Shown here: piece by piece, positions 1 to 11,135 of the stretch
How the letters are laid out: each line of letters opens with the position of its first letter
Numbering within the stretch: position 1 is the stretch's first letter
Source: Chrysomallon squamiferum
Taxonomy: Eukaryota; Mollusca; Gastropoda; Neomphalida; Peltospiridae
Direction of reading: 5' to 3'
Length of the DNA stretch: 37,500 bases
Assembly: GCA_012295275.1 (NCBI GenBank)
Contig: CM022674.1
Coordinates: 11,471,528-11,509,027 of the forward strand
Notes under the pieces: generated by a model
Database searches by the model: none
Told to the model about the DNA's origin: nothing
The model's input: only the letters and a program-made list of their open reading frames with translations
Program-made: the position numbers and the translations under genes

Positions 1-770
1 AATACTGTGTTGAATCTATGTAGAAAAGAAAGTACTATGAAATTATTTACTACAATTATATTTAAATTACTGATCCGTTTTTGATAATAAATACAAAATT
101 TTAAACATTTAAATAGTAACAGCAATAATAATAACTATTTTAATAAATAATTAAATAAATAAATGTGATTTTAAAATAATAAAAAGTATTCCTGATATTA
201 AAATTAAAAAATATTCTGGTTTTGAATAATTGATAAATTATTCCTGATTTTAATCCCAATAAAAATTCCTCATCTGAAAGTCATTACAAACAGCTTCAGT
301 TATTAATTTATATCCAAAATTTTAATTAATTTATTTATTTACTTTTAATAAACATCAAGGACATTACCATTTAATCATACAGGTAGTATTAAAACTTTGA
401 ATGGTTTACATACAGTTTGATTTAGATTTCAAAAAATATTTCTTAATTATCAGACATTTCTCCCGCACTCTAACAATAATCATCATCATAATCCTCTTTA
501 CCAGATCCTTATAAAACAGAAATAAAACATAATCGAAAAGGTACCTCGTTATTTCACCTGTAATTCACACCTTTTTGCCAAACACATAATAAATTTCACA
601 CACACAGCTTTCAAAAACAAAGACTATTTTCCTTACAATTCTAATCTTTTAATAACTAAAACTGTTTCCTTATAATAACTATCATCTGTCTGTTAAAGCA
701 TAAGCCAAATTACTTTATTTATTTTCATTTCTTTTTTAATACCTTTTTTTTTCCAAAGATAAAAAAATGA
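1..770. other. AT-rich sequence, nothing recognised
   Basis: AT-rich and low in complexity, with short AATA/AAAT runs (120-180, 330-350) and a GT-poor T tract near 745. No coding frame or repeat family is recognised. Confidence 0.7.
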
Positions 771-1180
771 AACCAAACTGACACCAGATATGTTAAATAC
801 TCTTCAATTGCTATTAGGCTCTTATCCTAAAACATTTCTGGCTGACAATATATTGCCACTACAAATCTAATTACAGTGATGTGAAAATAATCCCAGCCAT
901 TTTGTTGCCAATTAAGTAACAGGATGTTCCAACAATATATGGAAAATTGTCACTTCATCCTTAATTTTTTCTTCTGTCCCTCTTTTATTTCATGCCGGTA
1001 AATGTCGATTGTTGATGCTTGCAATTTATCACTTCTCGTTTTTAAAAGCAGAAGTTACATAATTACAGTATCGCATTCATCGAAGGTTATTATCATCTTT
1101 TTTTATATAATGGAGGAGTGGAATACAAAATCGTATTGTACAGGGGATAATGCAAATGCTTTATTTGATGGTATAGATTT
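770..1180. promoter_or_regulatory. Candidate regulatory island with homeodomain-type sites
   Basis: More complex than its surroundings. It contains TAATTA (868-873), a K50/Otx-type TAATCCC (888-894), AATTAA (910-915) and a perfect POU octamer ATGCAAAT (1150-1157). A 60-codon open frame at 1002-1184 is not protein-like. Motifs this short occur by chance in AT-rich DNA, so confidence is low. Confidence 0.25.
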
Positions 1181-1189
1181 TTGAAATTC

Positions 1190-1910
1190 GACTCGGTAAT
1201 GCTGAACAATGGGGTAATGGTTTTTGAGTTATTTTCAAATCGTCCTGTGGAAATTTCTGCCAGTAATTTATCTCTTAGTCCATTAAACCATTTCCAGAAG
1301 ACAACTAATCAGATGTACTGTCACAAGTCACTAGTGACTGGGTAATGACTACCAATATTAATAAATCAACAAGCCTATTGATTACTGTCATTATGTTTCT
1401 GAGTGGGAGAATGGGAGAAAAAGAACAACAAATTGAGAAAAAATAAAAAGAATAAAAAGGTATTAACATATGAAATGAATGAAAAAATAACTGAATAGAA
1501 TACTGAATTAATAAAAAATTATGAATAAACAAACTAGTATATGTATGATCACATAAATAAAATTAATTAATGAATAAAAGAATATTTAAATATAGAGATT
1601 AATGAATTTAATTAATTAAACAAATAGAATTATATTGTATATTTCAAACAGGTTATGCTTAAAATGTTTGTTAACAATACATTCCATAATTAATTTAATT
1701 AATTTTCTTAAGTCTGTTTTATGTAAAAGTAATTGTTGTGAAGAATATGCTTCTGAAAAAGTAAAAAACATAAATAATAAAAATAAAAAATAAATAAAAA
1801 AACAAAAACCACTTTTCTGATAGAATAACATAATTCATAAAGTGTACAAGTGTCGAGTGTCTTATGAAGTATTTTCTGTGTAAGGAATGAAATATTTTTG
1901 GTTCTGTCAT
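1190..1910. other. AT-rich sequence, nothing recognised
   Basis: Mostly A-rich tracts, including AAATAA runs near 1770-1800. Open frames on the minus strand are K/N/F/I-rich shadows of AT richness. Confidence 0.6.
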
Positions 1911-1917
1911 TTATATA

Positions 1918-2120
1918 TTAGATAAGTAAATATGCAGATAGATATAGACATACAGATACTGAGATATAGATAAATGTAAGTAGATATATAGAGAGATAAA
2001 CTGTTGCTGAGATAAGAAAATATTTCTATGATTAAACAAATATTTGAAGATTAAATAAAGAAATAGACAGATAAATAAATAAACAAACAAACAAACAAAC
2101 AAAAAATAAATAAAGTAATT
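1918..2120. repeat. Imperfect GATA/AAAT/AAAC microsatellite tract
   Basis: Diverged GATA-type repeats (1920-2000) lead into AAAT and then a clean AAAC run (about 2081-2104), followed by AAAT again. Confidence 0.7.
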
Positions 2121-2277
2121 TACAATTAAAGAAACTTACCTATAAGACTATTATGCAATGTGCTGACACAATTTCAAAATAAACATGTTAAACAAATCTA
2201 CTTCTGATATTATATCTCACTATCACCAGAAAAATTATTAAAAATCTCATTCCTAAAATTCCAATACTTCTGATTAA

Positions 2278-2366
2278 AATAAAAAAAATAAAAAAAAAAA
2301 CATTTTTAAAAATAAGAAAAAAGAAAAAAGAAAAATGATGAAAAAAGAAGAAGAAGAAAAAAAATA
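2278..2366. repeat. A-rich purine tract
   Basis: A nearly continuous A/G-rich stretch with AAAAT, AAAAAG and AAG sub-repeats. It encodes only poly-F on the minus strand. Confidence 0.8.
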
Positions 2367-2439
2367 AAGAGCGAAACATTGATTTTGTAAATTCCTCTCC
2401 TATCTAATGTAATAACTGAACTCCATGTTTGTATGACCT

Positions 2440-2880
2440 TTAAAGTGACCAGTGGAAGTGAAAACATTCACATTTGTGATCTCGCTTCCTCATTCCATTT
2501 CAGTGTCCCCCAGGATACTCATGTCTTCAGCGAAGATGTTGCAGTCGGCGCAGAATCCTTAAAAGAGTTTTGCTCTTTTTAACGCATGATTTGCTCCACG
2601 TTCAGAAGAGCATGAATTGTTTAGAGACGGCATTAAGGAGTTGCGGCTGCCGATGAACTGCAGTGACAGACAGGGAGCGACGTTTAATCTAAGTAAATGC
2701 TGGCGGGACAAGCGGGGTGGAAAAGTGAGTGGATGGTTTGACTGGGACGTTCATCTAGTCTTGTAGGAGACAGATGAAGCAGAAGAGTCATCCATCTCAT
2801 TAATTGAGTGAGCGGAGTCTTGGAAAAGAGTTTCTACGATTCCATTCCAAACCACAGAAAGCAGAATGAGTGGTGAACGT
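2440..2880. promoter_or_regulatory. Unique-sequence island, candidate conserved noncoding element
   Basis: About 440 bases, GC-richer and free of simple repeats, between two A/T-rich deserts. Visible words include CATTCCA (TEAD-like, twice: near 2491 and 2842), AACCACAG (Runx-like, near 2850), a homeodomain-type TAATTGAG near 2801 and an inverted repeat AAAAGAG/CTCTTTT (2561-2567, 2573-2579). No frame is open over the whole interval. I infer a regulatory element inside intron 1. Confidence 0.45.
2561..2579. repeat. Inverted repeat (7-bp arms, 5-base spacer)
   Basis: AAAAGAG, TTTTG, CTCTTTT, flanked by TT and TAA so that the dyad nearly extends by two more pairs. It may be a protein-binding dyad or chance. 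Confidence 0.6.
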
Positions 2881-2883
2881 TTT

Positions 2884-3990
2884 TCAAAGTCTCAAAAAAA
2901 CCCAGATGACTTTAAATTTATTAAAAAAGTTTAAAAGAAAAGAAGAAAAAAAATAAAAGTTTGTATAAAAGATATTCAGAAGGTTTTTTTTAAAAAGAAA
3001 AAGAAAAAAAAAAGATAACTTTGTAAGAGATATATTGAAAAGGTTACAAATAAGATATGCTTGTATAAAATAAATCAAAAGTTTTTGAGAATTTTCAAAC
3101 ACAATATCTTTGTTTAAATAAGAATTTTTTTTAAGAGTTTGAAGATTACTGATATTGACATGGATTTGATTCCAAAAAGCAGATAAAAATAAAATAAAAA
3201 ACATTATCTAAAGTTTCAAATAAGATAAAACGTTTTTTTATAAAAAACATTTTATTTTAAATGTTACAACTTTTATAAAATAATATTAAATTTGAAAAAA
3301 GATAATATATGTTTTAAATAAAACTGAATCAAAGATTTTAAAGAAGATTAATGTAAGATAAACTATAATGTTTAAAAAAATATATAATTTTGTATAAAAT
3401 AGATTTAAACATTTTTTAAATTTCAAATAAAATATCTATATGTAAAATATGTAAAAACATTTTAGCTAAGTAAAATAAAAATCAGTAATTTTAGTATTTG
3501 AAGATTATTAAAATTAATTTTGATTTGAAACCTTTGAAAGAAATGGGGGGAAAAAAATGTTTCTAAAGCTTGAAATAAATAACTTTAAAACAAACAAAAA
3601 TATAAATATATAAAACTTTTAAATTCTAAATTTTGTAAAATTATTGTTTAAAGGATTCAGTGATTATTAAAATTACTTTTATTCCAACTAATTAAAAACA
3701 TATTAGTGAGAACATTTTATAGTTTTAATTAAGGTATTTCATCTATATATTTGTTGTTCATTCATTCATTCATTTATTTATTTAACATTAGAACAAACAT
3801 AATGAATGTGTTATACAAATAACAAAGTTTTGAAACAATAAATAGACAGACTCTTGGAAAATTTATGGACAGTTTTAAAAATGACAATGTTTTAAAACTG
3901 ATGATTAGTTTTAAAAGTTTCAGATAAATGTTTGAAAAAAGTAACTTATTAGAATGAGATACAGGAAAATATTTTTAACATTTGAAAAAA
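2884..3990. repeat. Old, diverged AT-rich tandem repeat region
   Basis: Phrases like ATAAAATA, AACATTTT, TTTCAAATAA and GATAAAAT recur about every 55-70 bases throughout (for example near 2965, 3055, 3210, 3360, 3420). This suggests a decayed minisatellite. The period is estimated by eye and indels blur the register. Confidence 0.45.
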
Positions 3991-5400
3991 CAAATTTTTT
4001 TTCAAAAAGGAAGAATGAATATGAAGGCCATAAACTAGAAAAATTACTATCAACCTATACATAGAATTCTGTTTTTTAAATTGTTTTATAAATAACAAAC
4101 AGTTGAAGTAATTTGTAAAATGTTTTAAGACGATATTCTTTTTTTTTTTGGAGGGGGTTTGTGTTGGTTTTTGGTTTGTTTTTTGTTGATTGGAAAACTA
4201 ATTTATCTTGAGGAGGGAAGTGACATCCATATTTATATGTGACATGTGACAACTATGTGACAGTATGGATGTAATTAGAAAATAAAAAAAGTAAAACAGT
4301 GTTATTCAAAACTTTAACAATGAAAATCCCTAAACAGAAATCCCCCCCCCCAAATATAAATAAAAAATAAGAAATATATGTGCATGTACGCTGAATGGAA
4401 AATAAACACAAAAAAGTGAGGTCTTGATCTGAGGTGAGAAACCTGGAAATCCTCTTACAGCAATTACAGATGGCAGTTTCAAGTCTTTCTACCAGTGATG
4501 TATCACTCAAAGGACAGTTTGTATACTGAACCAATATACATAATTTTCAAATTCTCACATGAAGTCAAACATTTATTTAAGACCACAAACAACATTGATA
4601 AAAAGCTACTTGATGTCAGAATTTGTAATCTTCAGTGAGAATTATTAAATAAAAATAATTGCATTATTATTTTTTTGTTATTATTGTTATTACAGTTAAG
4701 ATCATTATAGTTGTTGTTATTATTAAGAATATTACTCTTGTTGTTTTAGTAATTATTAATATTATCAACTATTATTGATAATTATATATAATACAAAACA
4801 GAAAGAAAGAAAAAAGAAACTCACATATTTGTGTTTCAAACATTGTTTTTAACAGTTTCATTATTCATCTGGATCAAACAAACCCATTCATGATTTATCA
4901 GTACTTGTTACTATACCAGGCACAACCTTGTTTATTAAAAACAATATTACAAATCAGGGGAAGGTGCGTTTTCAAATCTCTTTCTGCTAACTGATAATGG
5001 GGAGCTATTAGAGAGTTAGTAATGGGTTTCTCTGGAGCACTCTCTTTATACATAAACATATGTTTCACACATTGTTGACCATTAATAACAGGATTAAACA
5101 TTCATTTATTCATTAATTTGTTCATCTGATAGTATTTACAATTTACCAATGCTTCTCTTACACATTTATTGATGTCTGTTTTAACATATAAATTGGTTAT
5201 TTGTATACATTTTCACAGCTTTGAGAATTTTATTATAAAATTAAAAAAAATTACGTTTTGAAAAAATCAAAAATAATTAAAAAAAAATATGAAAAGAAAA
5301 ATAAATTAAAAAAGACAAAAAGTGAGCTCAAATGAAATTAAAAAAAAAAAATGTTTAAGAATGAATAAAAAGATTTTATAGTTTTATTTTTAGTTTCAGA
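3991..5400. other. AT-rich sequence with two short unique stretches
   Basis: Holds a T run into a G-rich patch (4138-4160), a C10 run (4344-4353), and a TTATTG/TTATTA tract (4655-4790). Two short more complex segments (4380-4560 and 4890-5110) have no recognised coding content. No gene seen. Confidence 0.6.
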
Positions 5401-5413
5401 TTTCTCAGCCTTA

Positions 5414-5515
5414 TGACAATATTTTTTTACTCTTTTTTTTTTGTCTTTCTTTGTTCTTATTTTCTGTTTTTTCTTTCTTTTTTTTTTTTTTTTTTTTTTC
5501 TTTTTCTTTTGGCAC
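5414..5515. repeat. Long T-rich pyrimidine tract
   Basis: T with scattered C, including a run of about 22 T (5479-5500). The apparent protein is poly-F and low complexity. Confidence 0.85.
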
Positions 5516-5519
5516 TGAT

Positions 5520-5878
5520 TTTCATTTCAGATCAACCCAGATGTTTTTGTTTTATATGCTTCAAATATTTTATTCTTAGAAAAAAGCAAAAAATATTTTA
5601 AACTTATTTTTCTTCAATTCTACTAAAAATATAAATAGAACAATGAAATATATAAATGAATAAATAAAAAATGTATAATAATAATGAAAGAAATTTTGTT
5701 TCTTTTTATGTATTTGTGTTTACATATAATCATAATAAAGATATGTGAGGAGAACAGACACACAAACATACACACAGATACACATACACAGTATTACAGA
5801 TGTAACTGGTGTAATGTTCAAATATATTTCCATCAGTAATACAGTTTAATACAGTATTTTAAACATATTTGTAATATA
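5520..5878. other. AT-rich spacer, nothing recognised
   Basis: AT-rich sequence ending in short CA/CATA repeats (5755-5790). No gene or repeat family recognised. Confidence 0.6.
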
Positions 5879-5879
5879 T

Positions 5880-5905
5880 TCATATGTATATATGTATATA
5901 TATAT

Positions 5906-5940
<35 letters not shown>

Positions 5941-6052
5941 TAGCTAGATATATATATATACACACACACATACATATACATATATACACACACATTTATA
6001 TTACACATTATATATATATATATATATATAAACACACACACACACCACAGTC
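5880..6052. repeat. Compound (TA)n-(TAGA)n-(TA)n-(CA)n microsatellite
   Basis: (TATG/TA)n, then about 8 copies of TAGA (5907-5941), TA, CA/CATA, TA (6010-6030) and CA (6033-6044). Confidence 0.9.
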
Positions 6053-6089
6053 TACTACATACTGACTTATGTATGTAGATATAATTACA

Positions 6090-6420
6090 CATATGATAAA
6101 ATCTGATATTAACCTAGCCTGATGGCTGATTCATGTTATCACATTCCAAGGTTACCCTGTCAATTGAGATCTTATTTTCACTTCTACACTCTCCGTTTTA
6201 AATGTTTGTACTTAAACGGCTTTATGTCACTTCACAGATTAAAAAAACTCTCCAGCTTGCATTGAAAAGATCAAATTGAAAAATCATGTGAATACTTTTT
6301 ATTGAATCCCAGACGCATCTTCTCAGAAGGGTTGTATGTAAGAACATGTGAGATGATTTCTGAATGTGATTTTTGAAATCTTTTGCTGTCACTTCTCTTA
6401 TACATGTCCATGCACATCAT
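6090..6420. promoter_or_regulatory. Unique-sequence island, candidate noncoding element
   Basis: About 330 bases without simple repeats between two microsatellites. It contains CATTCCA (6142-6148), GTCAATTGAG near 6160, and TTATCA (GATA-type) near 6137. No coding frame. Confidence 0.35.
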
Positions 6421-6518
6421 AAAGAAGTTAGAAAAAAAAAGAAAAATATATAAAGAGTGAAAGAAAAAAATTTAAATAAAAAATAAAAAACAGAAATGGA
6501 TGACTGTGGTTTATCATG
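6421..6518. other. A-rich spacer
   Basis: A-rich, low-complexity sequence before the microsatellite block. Nothing recognised. Confidence 0.6.
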
Positions 6519-6525
6519 TTTTGTG

Positions 6526-6549
6526 ACAGTGTATGTATGTGTGTATGTA

Positions 6550-6607
<58 letters not shown>

Positions 6608-6633
6608 ATGTGTGTATGTATGTATGTATGTAA

Positions 6634-6672
<39 letters not shown>

Positions 6673-6718
6673 CACATGTTGTATGTGTGTATGTATGTAT
6701 GTAAGTGTGTGTGTGTCT
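6526..6718. repeat. Duplicated compound microsatellite (TATG/GT/TA)
   Basis: The module TATG-(TG)n-(TA)n occurs twice (from about 6530 and from about 6606) and starts a third time at about 6678 with the same TTGTATGTGTG lead. The microsatellite has been duplicated as a block of about 75-80 bases. Open frames on both strands encode only C/V/Y or H/T/I runs. Confidence 0.85.
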
Positions 6719-7090
6719 AATTTTATATGTTTGTGTGCACATGTCTGATTGTACAGGAAAATAATTTGTCAGTCTGTCTGTTTATATGTGTAAAAGGCTG
6801 TGCATCTTTCTGCACAAGACATTTTAAGAAATAACATTTACTGAATACAGGTTACATTTTTCTCCTATTTTTTTCTGATTTTTTCCTGATAACTATAACT
6901 ATAACTATATATATATATATAACTATATATATATATAAACACAACACTCACTGCTACAAAAACACTTATCTTCATACTCAATACAAAAATTAAACTTTCC
7001 AAATCGGTCCCAGTATTTCAACATTTCAAATTGTAAACCATCAAATCTTAAAACTAAAAAAGAAAAACAAAAAAGAAAAAAAGATTTTCC
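6719..7090. other. AT-rich spacer with short (TA)n runs
   Basis: ACTATA repeats and two (TA)n runs at 6905-6945. No gene. Confidence 0.6.
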
Positions 7091-7290
7091 CTTTCCAACA
7101 ATATCTCAGATTACAAGTTTGATTTTTCAGTGATATATCAGTGTTAGACTTAGAATCTGCGAGTGCATTGTGACAGAGATAAAATTTCTTCACAACAAGT
7201 TGATTCAGTTCACTTTGCGAATGACACTGGTACAAGTCACCACTCACAATGATAATATCAAAAAAAAAAAAGTCTTCTAGAAACACACCC
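7091..7290. promoter_or_regulatory. Short unique island
   Basis: Non-repetitive, moderately GC sequence (7095-7260). The minus-strand open frame over it (7041-7406) continues into A-rich repeats and is not protein-like. Regulatory status is only a guess from complexity. Confidence 0.25.
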
Positions 7291-7331
7291 TGTTTCCCTT
7301 TCATTAAAACAGAAAAAAAATGAAAGGGAAA

Positions 7332-7398
7332 ATGACAAATTAATTTTACAAATATAATGGTTGAAAATGATAAATTAATTTTACAAATATAATGGTTG
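7332..7398. repeat. 35-bp direct tandem duplication
   Basis: Two copies (7332-7366 and 7367-7398) share ACAAATTAATTTTACAAATA-type sequence with one or two differences. A recent local duplication. Confidence 0.85.
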
Positions 7399-7586
7399 GT
7401 CACCAAAATATAAAAGGAAGAAAATTAGATCAAGAATACAAACACAAACATCCATATGCCTGGATGTACAAATGTATGTATGCATTCACATACATGCTTT
7501 CTCTCTCAGCTGAAGTCTACAAAATAAATTGTCACTCTACTAGTCTACCATAATTAATACCCTTGTAGCATAAACTATAAGTCTTT

Positions 7587-7587
<1 letters not shown>

Positions 7588-7616
<29 letters not shown>
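7588..7616. repeat. (TA)n microsatellite
   Basis: About 13 TA copies, followed by TATGTTATGTTATATATA. Confidence 0.9.
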
Positions 7617-7618
<2 letters not shown>

Positions 7619-8210
7619 TATGTTATATATATTAATGAATAAACCACAGGAGAAATAAATGGAGATAAAATTGTAAAATAAATTTATATTCCTAAAAAGA
7701 AAAGAAGAGAAAATACTGTGCTAATTAATAGTAACTGTGGTGAAAAAATTAAAAAAGAAATAAAGAAAAAGAAAAAAAAAAGATAGACTACTGAAAAATA
7801 TTTGTTCAAAAATAATAATGATAATAAAAAGATAGAAAAGAACAATAAGAAAAGTAAATGAATGTTAAACTACAGCAAAACTAGCCAATAATAATAATAA
7901 AAACAATAAATTATCATTATTATTATGATATGCTATATATTATATTATATTATATCATATTATATTATATTATATATTACCCTGATTTGTATTAATAACT
8001 ATTATAAAAGAAAATTTCAGCTCAATAAAAATAAAAATAAAACATTAAAAATAAAACAAAAGTATTTAATGTAACAAATCAATAATATTAAATTAATAAC
8101 TTACCTTATCACCAACACATATAAGAAAACTACCACCATTGTTATATAAAATACTGTTAAATTGTTAAAACTTTTACTTAGAAAATCTAGAAAATCTCAA
8201 GACACATTCT
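7617..8210. repeat. AT-rich sequence with (ATATT)n
   Basis: A-rich sequence with AATA/AAT runs (7810-7925) and an ATATT pentamer array at 7925-7978. Otherwise nothing recognised. Confidence 0.65.
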
Positions 8211-8515
8211 ATAATTTATCCAGTCTTTGGCAGCAGCAGCACTGTGGACAATGTTTGTAGGTGGCAGCACCTATTGTGATACGTTTGTGCCAGTAAGACA
8301 TGAACTGTGGCACAGATCAAACACCGGTCTGGATACACAACAAACTCTGCTCGCCCGTGTCCTGAGAAATATAAAGATTAGCTGTTCAGCAGTGGGGACA
8401 TATTGGTTGTGAGATATTTAAATATCCTGTCACTTATAGTTGGGCTGTGTCAGTGGATGTAATCAGAGTCGGAGAGCAGTGAAGAGAATAAAAACAAACT
8501 TTGTATGTAATCACT
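8211..8515. promoter_or_regulatory. Unique-sequence island next to the tRNA-like array
   Basis: About 300 bases of higher-complexity sequence with a GCAGCAGCA run (8230-8238), a GGACAATG SOX-like word (8246-8253) and a perfect 14-bp palindrome GATATTTAAATATC (8413-8426). A 61-codon plus-strand frame (8227-8412) has no recognisable domain and no splice context I trust. Confidence 0.35.
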
Positions 8516-8518
8516 CGG

Positions 8519-9270
8519 TGATGTGGTTAAACTTTGGCCGCAATAAATGCAAGGTTCTGAGATCGTGTTCTGGTACTAGCAACCTCTGAGGTACTGGTTA
8601 AGCATTAGTCTCAGTAACATGTAGGTTCTGGGTTCAGGTCCTGGTATTAGTAAATTCTGATGCTATGGTTAAGCATTAGAGTTAGTGATATGTAGGTTCT
8701 GGGTTCAGGTCCTGGTATTAGTAAATTCTGATGCAATGGCTAAGTGTTAGTCTTAGTTCATGTCCTACTACTGGTAACCTCTGATGCAATGAATAACAAT
8801 GGTTTCAGTAATATGCATGTTCAGGTTTCCTAGTACTGGTAATATTTGACATTACAGTTAAAACACTGGTCTTAATAACTAGCAGTTTTCTTAATCAAGT
8901 AATAATACCATTTTCCCATATATCATCATAAGCTATGTGGTTAAGAATTAACTTAAAGACTGCAAGATTCTGAGATCATCACCTGGCCCTGGTAATCATC
9001 AAGCAATGTCACTAAGCAGTGGACTTCCTGTGAGTTTCTGAGATCATCATACTACTGGTTATGTATGCAATCAATCATGAACAGTATGGTTAAGTATTAG
9101 TCTCAGAGACACTGAGGTTCAGGGTTCTTGACCTAGTACAGGAGATCATGGATGCTATGGTTAAACATTGATCTTAATAACAGCAGTTTGTGGGATCAAG
9201 TGATGGTATTGGGTTTTTGTGTTTAATCAGAGGCAAAGTGGTTTTAAAGTGATGTGGAGATTAAGAGATT
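8519..9270 (+). repeat. Tandem array of about ten tRNA-length units with A-box- and B-box-like segments
   Basis: Unit starts lie near 8519, 8585, 8656, 8727, 8780, 8845, 8928, 9000, 9076 and 9147. The best-preserved spacings are exactly 71 bases (8585, 8656, 8727). Each good unit holds TGGTTAAGCATTAG (D-arm/A-box-like), then AGTCTCAGTAA (anticodon-arm-like, close to an elongator Met tRNA), then TTCTGGGTTCAGGTCC (T-arm/B-box-like). CTGGG and CCTGG can pair around the T-loop. Acceptor stems are not preserved and later copies are very diverged. It reads as a decayed tandem amplification of a tRNA-derived (SINE-head) monomer, not functional tRNA genes. Confidence 0.65.
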
Positions 9271-9765
9271 ATGTCATGGATCTCTTTATATCATAATCCA
9301 GTTGCTTTATCTTACTAAGTGTTATAGTATCTTATCATTTCTGTGACTCCATCATGTGTAATTATTATTATTATTTTTATTATGGGATATAGATAAAAAT
9401 ATATGATAACAGGAACATAATCAGTGGCTTTCATTAATTAAAGAAGCAACTGATAATTATCCAGCTTGTGATGTTATTGCAGTTGTTCAAAGAAAATGTA
9501 AAAATATTTACATAAATGTAAATAAGTGTACAGGAATGTAATATTTTCAAATTTAAAACAAAAGTGAAAACAAATGTACTAATAAGTTATAAATGTAAAT
9601 AAACAATCAAAGTAATATAACAATAACAATAATTTTCCAATGTATAGAAATATATATAAAAACATAAAAGAATGAAAAGAAAATGGAGATATTAGTTTAC
9701 ACAATATCCTACATTTTTCCTTATATAAAAATCATTTAAAAAAATGATTTATCAGTCTCGCTCTC
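9271..9765. other. AT-rich sequence, nothing recognised
   Basis: Contains a short ATT run (9361-9385). No gene, and no repeat family recognised. Confidence 0.65.
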
Positions 9766-9767
9766 TC

Positions 9768-9849
9768 AAACACACACACACACACTCATAAGCATACCTC
9801 TACATACATACTTACATATATACATACATACTTACATATATACACATAC

Positions 9850-9892
<43 letters not shown>

Positions 9893-9932
9893 TACATATA
9901 CACATACACAACAACACACACACATACAAACA
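9768..9932. repeat. (CA)n and (ACATAC)n microsatellite
   Basis: (CA)n at 9770-9785, two TACATACATACTTACATATA modules, then about 9 ACATAC hexamers (9842-9900) and CA again. Confidence 0.9.
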
Positions 9933-10284
9933 TGCTCATTTTAAAAATGTGAAGGAATATAACACCAGTGTAATTCTAAAATGAAAGGAAAATGCTAATT
10001 TGCACTAAAACAATCTGTTTACTGAAATGAAAAAAAGGTCACTCAGTGAAAACAAACATCATATTTACAGCAACAACTGGTTGAGACGTCATTATACAAC
10101 AACTGTTATGATGTCTGCGCTATTTCAAACGACGATAAAAACAACCCTTACAAAATCCCCTATTAATTCTTCCTCAATTTCTTCTCTCCCATCAACAACA
10201 CAAGAGACACTCACTAAACGGCTTCACATATTCCGTTACAAAATAAAATTAAAAACCCCCACTGAATTGTTATGATTTTTTTCT
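9933..10284. other. Spacer with an unsupported 82-codon open frame
   Basis: The plus-strand frame at 10027-10275 is rich in S, T and K and has no recognised motif. Base composition is like the rest of the intron. I see no gene here. Confidence 0.5.
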
Positions 10285-10670
10285 TCTTTTCACCCCACAC
10301 TGTTTCGCAATGTCCGTTTCTCATTCCGCGACTATCAGATGGGATCAAATTAAAGAGGCGAAGCTGCACAAGTGATCACAGTTCAATTTGCCCTTTGCCT
10401 GCTGCTCCACACAGCCTGACATGATGATGTTCTCAAAGTTCCAATTTCCACCATCAATTACAGAGCATCGCAGCGCGTCTGTGCGTGACATGTGACAGAG
10501 AGTAATTTCTCAGTCTCTCGATGGGAAGTGTGACAAATGCCATCAATACCGATGCCAATTTCCTCAAGTTGGGATCAATTGCTCTTCACTGGAACAAGAT
10601 GTCTCTTGTTTTTATCAGTGTGCGGAGTGACTTTTAGAAATCTCTTAGTCTAACACTCTTAAATGATAGT
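10285..10670. promoter_or_regulatory. Unique-sequence island, candidate conserved noncoding element
   Basis: About 385 bases, GC-richer and free of simple repeats, with balanced composition and CpGs (GCATCGCAGCGCGTC near 10466). It includes ACATGTGACA (10489-10498) and AATTACAG. No long open frame crosses it. Its sharp contrast with flanking repeats is the main reason for the call. Confidence 0.45.
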
Positions 10671-10705
10671 GTGGTTCAGTGGTTAAACCACCATCATTCA
10701 AAAAT
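10671..10705 (+). repeat. tRNA-like 5' fragment (SINE-head remnant) abutting a microsatellite
   Basis: AGTGTGGTTCAGTGGTTAAA resembles the D-arm of a tRNA or SINE head. It includes a short palindrome GTGGTT-A-AACCAC (10679-10691). It is followed within 20 bases by TCTG/TATG microsatellite instead of a B box. Confidence 0.3.
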
Positions 10706-10717
10706 CAGGACAGCTAC

Positions 10718-10902
10718 GTGTCTGTCTGTCTGTCTGTTTGTATGTCTGCTTGTGTGTTTGTCTATTTCTATGTATATACATATGTATGTATGTTTGTGTG
10801 TGTGTATGTGTGTATGTATGTATGTATGTATGTATGTATGTATGTATGTATGTATGTATATATATATGTATATGTATATGTATGTATGTATGTGTATGTC
10901 TG
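10718..10902. repeat. (TCTG)n and (TATG)n microsatellite
   Basis: TCTG repeats (10719-10740) lead through TATG variants into about 12 uninterrupted TATG copies (10811-10860), then TATA/TATG. Confidence 0.9.
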
Positions 10903-10922
10903 AAACATAGATAATAAAATCC

Positions 10923-11022
10923 AAACACACACCCATACCACACACACACACACATACACACACACACACACATACAAAGGTATTGAGATATTCAGACAGA
11001 GAGATAACAAGATATACAGTTG

Positions 11023-11079
<57 letters not shown>

Positions 11080-11135
11080 ATGTACTGAGATAGCTAGACA
11101 GAGAGATAAAAAGATATACAGTTGCTCACATATTA
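10923..11135. repeat. CA microsatellites inside a tandem duplication of about 104 bp
   Basis: GAGATA..CAGACAGAGAGATAA..AGATATACAGTTGCTCACA occurs at about 10985-11036 and again at about 11089-11130, each copy next to CA repeats. The central tract is (CA)20 (11035-11074). Block and microsatellite were duplicated together. Confidence 0.8.

Noticed and set aside
5880-6052. CRISPR-like or phage-type repeat structure
   Set aside because: Simple eukaryotic microsatellite with 2-4 bp units and no spacers; nothing in the window suggests a prokaryote.
8519-9270. Functional tRNA genes
   Set aside because: Acceptor stems do not pair and most copies have broken A or B boxes, so intact tRNAs are not supported.
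10027-10275. 82-codon plus-strand frame as a small gene
   Set aside because: S/T/K-rich, no motif, no neighbouring exon or promoter evidence.
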